Positions 5,425 through 7,187 of a DNA stretch of 7,187 nt are shown here, piece by piece (position 1 is the stretch's first letter; each line of letters opens with the position of its first letter). Origin of the DNA: Methanothrix sp. (GTDB taxonomy: Archaea; Halobacteriota; Methanosarcinia; Methanotrichales; Methanotrichaceae); the NCBI GenBank assembly GCA_023229165.1, contig JALNZQ010000134.1, positions 1 to 7,187 on the forward strand, read 5' to 3'. The notes below the pieces were generated by a model that was not told where the DNA came from, did not search any database, and saw only the letters and a list, made by a program, of their open reading frames with translations. The translations under genes and the position numbers were made by a program.

Positions 5425-6081
5425 CTACTTTATCATATCTCGAACTCGCTCCAAGGCCAGCAGTGCATCCTCCATCTTGAAGTCGCGCTTCTCCCTTTCC
5501 AGGAATTCGCGAAAACGCAGCAGCTCCTTTTCCGCTACCATGGCAGCAGCATCGGAAAGCATGCGCTCATAGGTCCTATCGGGAAAGTATTGGGCCTGTG
5601 CACAATGAAAGAGCCGATCTTTGCAGGAAGCGCTAATTACGCCCATCTGCCAGGCCAAATCCAAATTGAAGCGAATGTTCACCAGCGGCTCGGACCTGGG
5701 CTCCCAGGAGAAAGGATCGAAGATGAGAGCCACTTCGTCATCCGAGACCAGATGGCCGCTCTTGTAAGCCTTGTAAATCATGCCTATGCCCTCCATGCCG
5801 TAAATGTCCAGCTCCGAGGCACGCAAGGCTCCCATGCTGGAAGCGCCCAGGACCTTAGCTCCCGCCTCCAGGGCATAGATTACCTCCTTATGAGCCACGG
5901 CGCATTCCTGAAAGAAGACGCCATCGATGAGCAGAATGATTCCTGCTCCCTCTTTGGCTGCCTGGTAAATGTCGCCCCGCTTGGCAGGAGGCCGGAAGTC
6001 AGCCTCCAAAATCGTTTCAGCTTTATCCCGGGAGAGACTTGGCCCGAGGAAGACGACTATTCCTGGCTTTTCTGCTGGCAT
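5425..6081 (-). CDS. tfuA: TfuA-like protein, partner of YcaO in peptide thioamidation
   Basis: A 218-residue TfuA-family protein that works with YcaO. In methanogens the pair is required for thioglycine in McrA, TfuA being thought to help deliver sulfur to the YcaO active site. Family motifs run in order: FLGPSLS (11-17), ILEADFRPPAKRGDIY (24-39), LLIDGVF (50-56), AVAHKEVIYAL (61-71), GASSMGALRASEL (79-91), YGMEGIG (94-100) and DDEVAL (114-119), followed by a helical tail rich in charged residues. No signal peptide or membrane helix is seen. ATG at 6081 is chosen because GAGGTG precedes it by 5 nt and the conserved FLGPSLS follows directly; a TTG further upstream (6141) would only add sequence antisense to no function and lie deep in ycaO. 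The gene overlaps the end of ycaO by 59 nt. Downstream, 188 nt separate it from nadA. Confidence 0.93.
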   Translation of the reverse strand: MPAEKPGIVVFLGPSLSRDKAETILEADFRPPAKRGDIYQAAKEGAGIILLIDGVFFQECAVAHKEVIYALEAGAKVLGASSMGALRASELDIYGMEGIGMIYKAYKSGHLVSDDEVALIFDPFSWEPRSEPLVNIRFNLDLAWQMGVISASCKDRLFHCAQAQYFPDRTYERMLSDAAAMVAEKELLRFREFLEREKRDFKMEDALLALERVRDMIK

Positions 6082-7187
6082 CTTTGCACCTCTTTCCCAC
6101 CCGTTCCGGATCCACAGCCGAGATCTCAAGACCCGGCACAATTACCCTGACCACGGGAAGGCCGATCTCCGCGCGAGTCAAATCCACTACTACTACTCGA
6201 TCAAGGCCTGCTTCCTCCAGCTTCTTCAGCATGTATTCTATGTCCAGCAGGAAGTCGTCGCTCTCAAAGGATTCAATATCGGCAAAGCTCTTCTCCTCGG
6301 ACGCTTCAAACCAGTGCTTGTTGAGCCTCTTGGTCCTGTCGTAGCCGATCTGCTTTCTGAAATCTGCCAGGGTTGTATCCTCTCTTGCCCCGTGGATCTG
6401 GGTGAGACGGCTTTGCGCCACCTCGGTGAGAGCGCGAAGCACTGCCACTCCGGCACTGGTGTGCGTGCCCATGCCCGTGGTGAGGAGAGTCGGATCGCGC
6501 AGCCGGACATCATCAGCAGCGGCCGCGCAGGTAGGCACGCCAATGTCGCTGGTGATGTCCCTCAAATAGACGTCCACCTCAGCGGCCGCGAATTTGTCCA
6601 GGAGGCCTTTCGCCTGGCCGTCCTCAATGTCACTGATTATGGGGCCGGTCCTCCTCGTCGCTTCCACCAGGGCCCAGGCATCTCTTTCTATTACCTCGGC
6701 CAGGCCGTGGAATATTGCTTCTTCAATAACATTGCCAGAGGCCAGGCCACTGGTATTGGTTCTAAAGAGGCGTTTGTAATCGGAAGGCAGAGGGTGAAAA
6801 ACAGCATTGGCAGGAACCAAGATATCCTCATCGTTCATTATGTCCCAGCCGGAAATCCAGGGTATCATGGCATCCGGCTCTGCTCCGGCAGGCAGGATCA
6901 GTTCGCGTGGGTCCAGCGCTCCGTCAAGGTGGGAGAAGCAATCAATTTTAAGCTCCCTGTCTCTCAATTCGGCTGAATAGCGCTCCAGGCCCTCCATCAT
7001 GGCCGATACTTTAGCCTCCGTGGGCGTGGCTCCTTTGCCATTGTAGACGGAGATGGCACCTTTATCGGCCATGGGCCGGATGGAAGAGAAGACAGGTATG
7101 CCGATTCGGTCCAGATTGGTAATGTCAGCTACCCTGGTGATCCCGGCGGCGGGCAATTTAACCTCGGCACGCTTAAGCGTCTCCTCA
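6023..7187 (-). CDS. ycaO: YcaO-domain thioamidation protein (methanogenesis marker 1 type), N-terminus beyond right edge
   Basis: ATP-dependent cyclodehydratase-fold enzyme that activates a backbone amide, here most likely for thioglycine formation in McrA. Visible motifs: VTD-type start region RVADITNLDRIGIPVFSSIRP; YNGKG followed by SAMMEGLERYSAE, carrying the S-x3-E-x2-ER nucleotide/Mg residues (6980-7006); EEAIFHGLAEVIERDAW with the E-x6-7-E-x2-ERD residues (6680-6721); and near the end LPVVRVIVPGLE followed by DPERVGKR. The frame is open to 7187 with EETLKRAEVK before the TTG at 7156, matching the usual sequence ahead of RVAD, so the true start lies outside the window and a few tens of residues are missing at most. 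The C-terminus has a basic tail of about 21 residues after DPERVGKR, the last 18 of them in the overlap with tfuA. YcaO also serves azoline biosynthesis, but the TfuA partner and close resemblance to the methanogen type favour McrA. Confidence 0.94.
   Translation of the reverse strand, partial: EETLKRAEVKLPAAGITRVADITNLDRIGIPVFSSIRPMADKGAISVYNGKGATPTEAKVSAMMEGLERYSAELRDRELKIDCFSHLDGALDPRELILPAGAEPDAMIPWISGWDIMNDEDILVPANAVFHPLPSDYKRLFRTNTSGLASGNVIEEAIFHGLAEVIERDAWALVEATRRTGPIISDIEDGQAKGLLDKFAAAEVDVYLRDITSDIGVPTCAAAADDVRLRDPTLLTTGMGTHTSAGVAVLRALTEVAQSRLTQIHGAREDTTLADFRKQIGYDRTKRLNKHWFEASEEKSFADIESFESDDFLLDIEYMLKKLEEAGLDRVVVVDLTRAEIGLPVVRVIVPGLEISAVDPERVGKRCKDASRKARNSRLPRAKSLPG
6087..6092 (-). 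promoter_or_regulatory. tfuA: tfuA ribosome binding site inside ycaO
   Basis: GAGGTG on the minus strand, followed by CAAAG and ATG, lies within the ycaO reading frame where it encodes the last conserved residues (Lys-Arg-Cys). It fixes the tfuA start at 6081 and indicates reinitiation or internal initiation on the ycaO message. Confidence 0.75.

Noticed and set aside
5969..6976. Plus-strand open frame of 335 codons
   Set aside because: It is fully antisense to ycaO and the start of tfuA, both of which carry clear family motifs; it has no ribosome binding site and no recognisable domain.
1..7187. CRISPR array, insertion sequence or toxin-antitoxin pair
   Set aside because: No regularly spaced repeats, no transposase motifs with terminal inverted repeats, and no paired small genes of a recognisable toxin type were seen.

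Overview
The window looks like a chromosomal segment of a methanogenic (or otherwise MCR-bearing) archaeon. The strongest sign is the right-end gene pair ycaO-tfuA, in the form methanogens use to install thioglycine in the alpha subunit of methyl-coenzyme M reductase. Supporting signs are archaeal TATA-like boxes, strong GGTG-type ribosome binding sites, a tRNA gene without an encoded CCA, and a soluble PAS-PAS-GAF hybrid histidine kinase of the kind common in Methanomicrobia/Methanosarcinales. A Methanothrix-like genome is a guess; no 16S or mcr gene is present to settle it.

Layout. Positions 1-246 (minus) hold the start of a winged-helix-like protein that runs off the left edge and appears to begin at ACG. 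Position 352-573 (plus) is a small two-helix membrane protein. Positions 574-865 hold no convincing gene, only one perfect 8-bp hairpin. A hybrid sensor kinase fills 866-3451 (minus). An AT-rich spacer with short repeats (3452-3718) separates it from tRNA-Leu(CAG) at 3719-3803 (minus). A gene-poor stretch (3843-4339) contains a degenerate ACCACA/GGCACAG-type repeat and an island of about 69% GC. nadA (quinolinate synthase) occupies 4340-5236 (minus), preceded by a palindromic TATA-like box. tfuA (5425-6081) and ycaO (6023 to the right edge, 5' end missing) lie on the minus strand and overlap by 59 nt.

How the genes work together. Only ycaO and tfuA are clearly linked: overlapping frames, with the tfuA ribosome binding site inside ycaO, point to coupled translation of one peptide-thioamidation system. 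nadA has its own promoter-like region and terminator-like T run and appears monocistronic. The kinase has no partner regulator gene in the window. No mobile element, CRISPR array or new multi-gene system is visible. The less explained material is in the spacers and at gene starts: the ACG start, the GC-rich island, the widespread-type repeat, and an orphan ribosome binding site plus ATG between nadA and tfuA.
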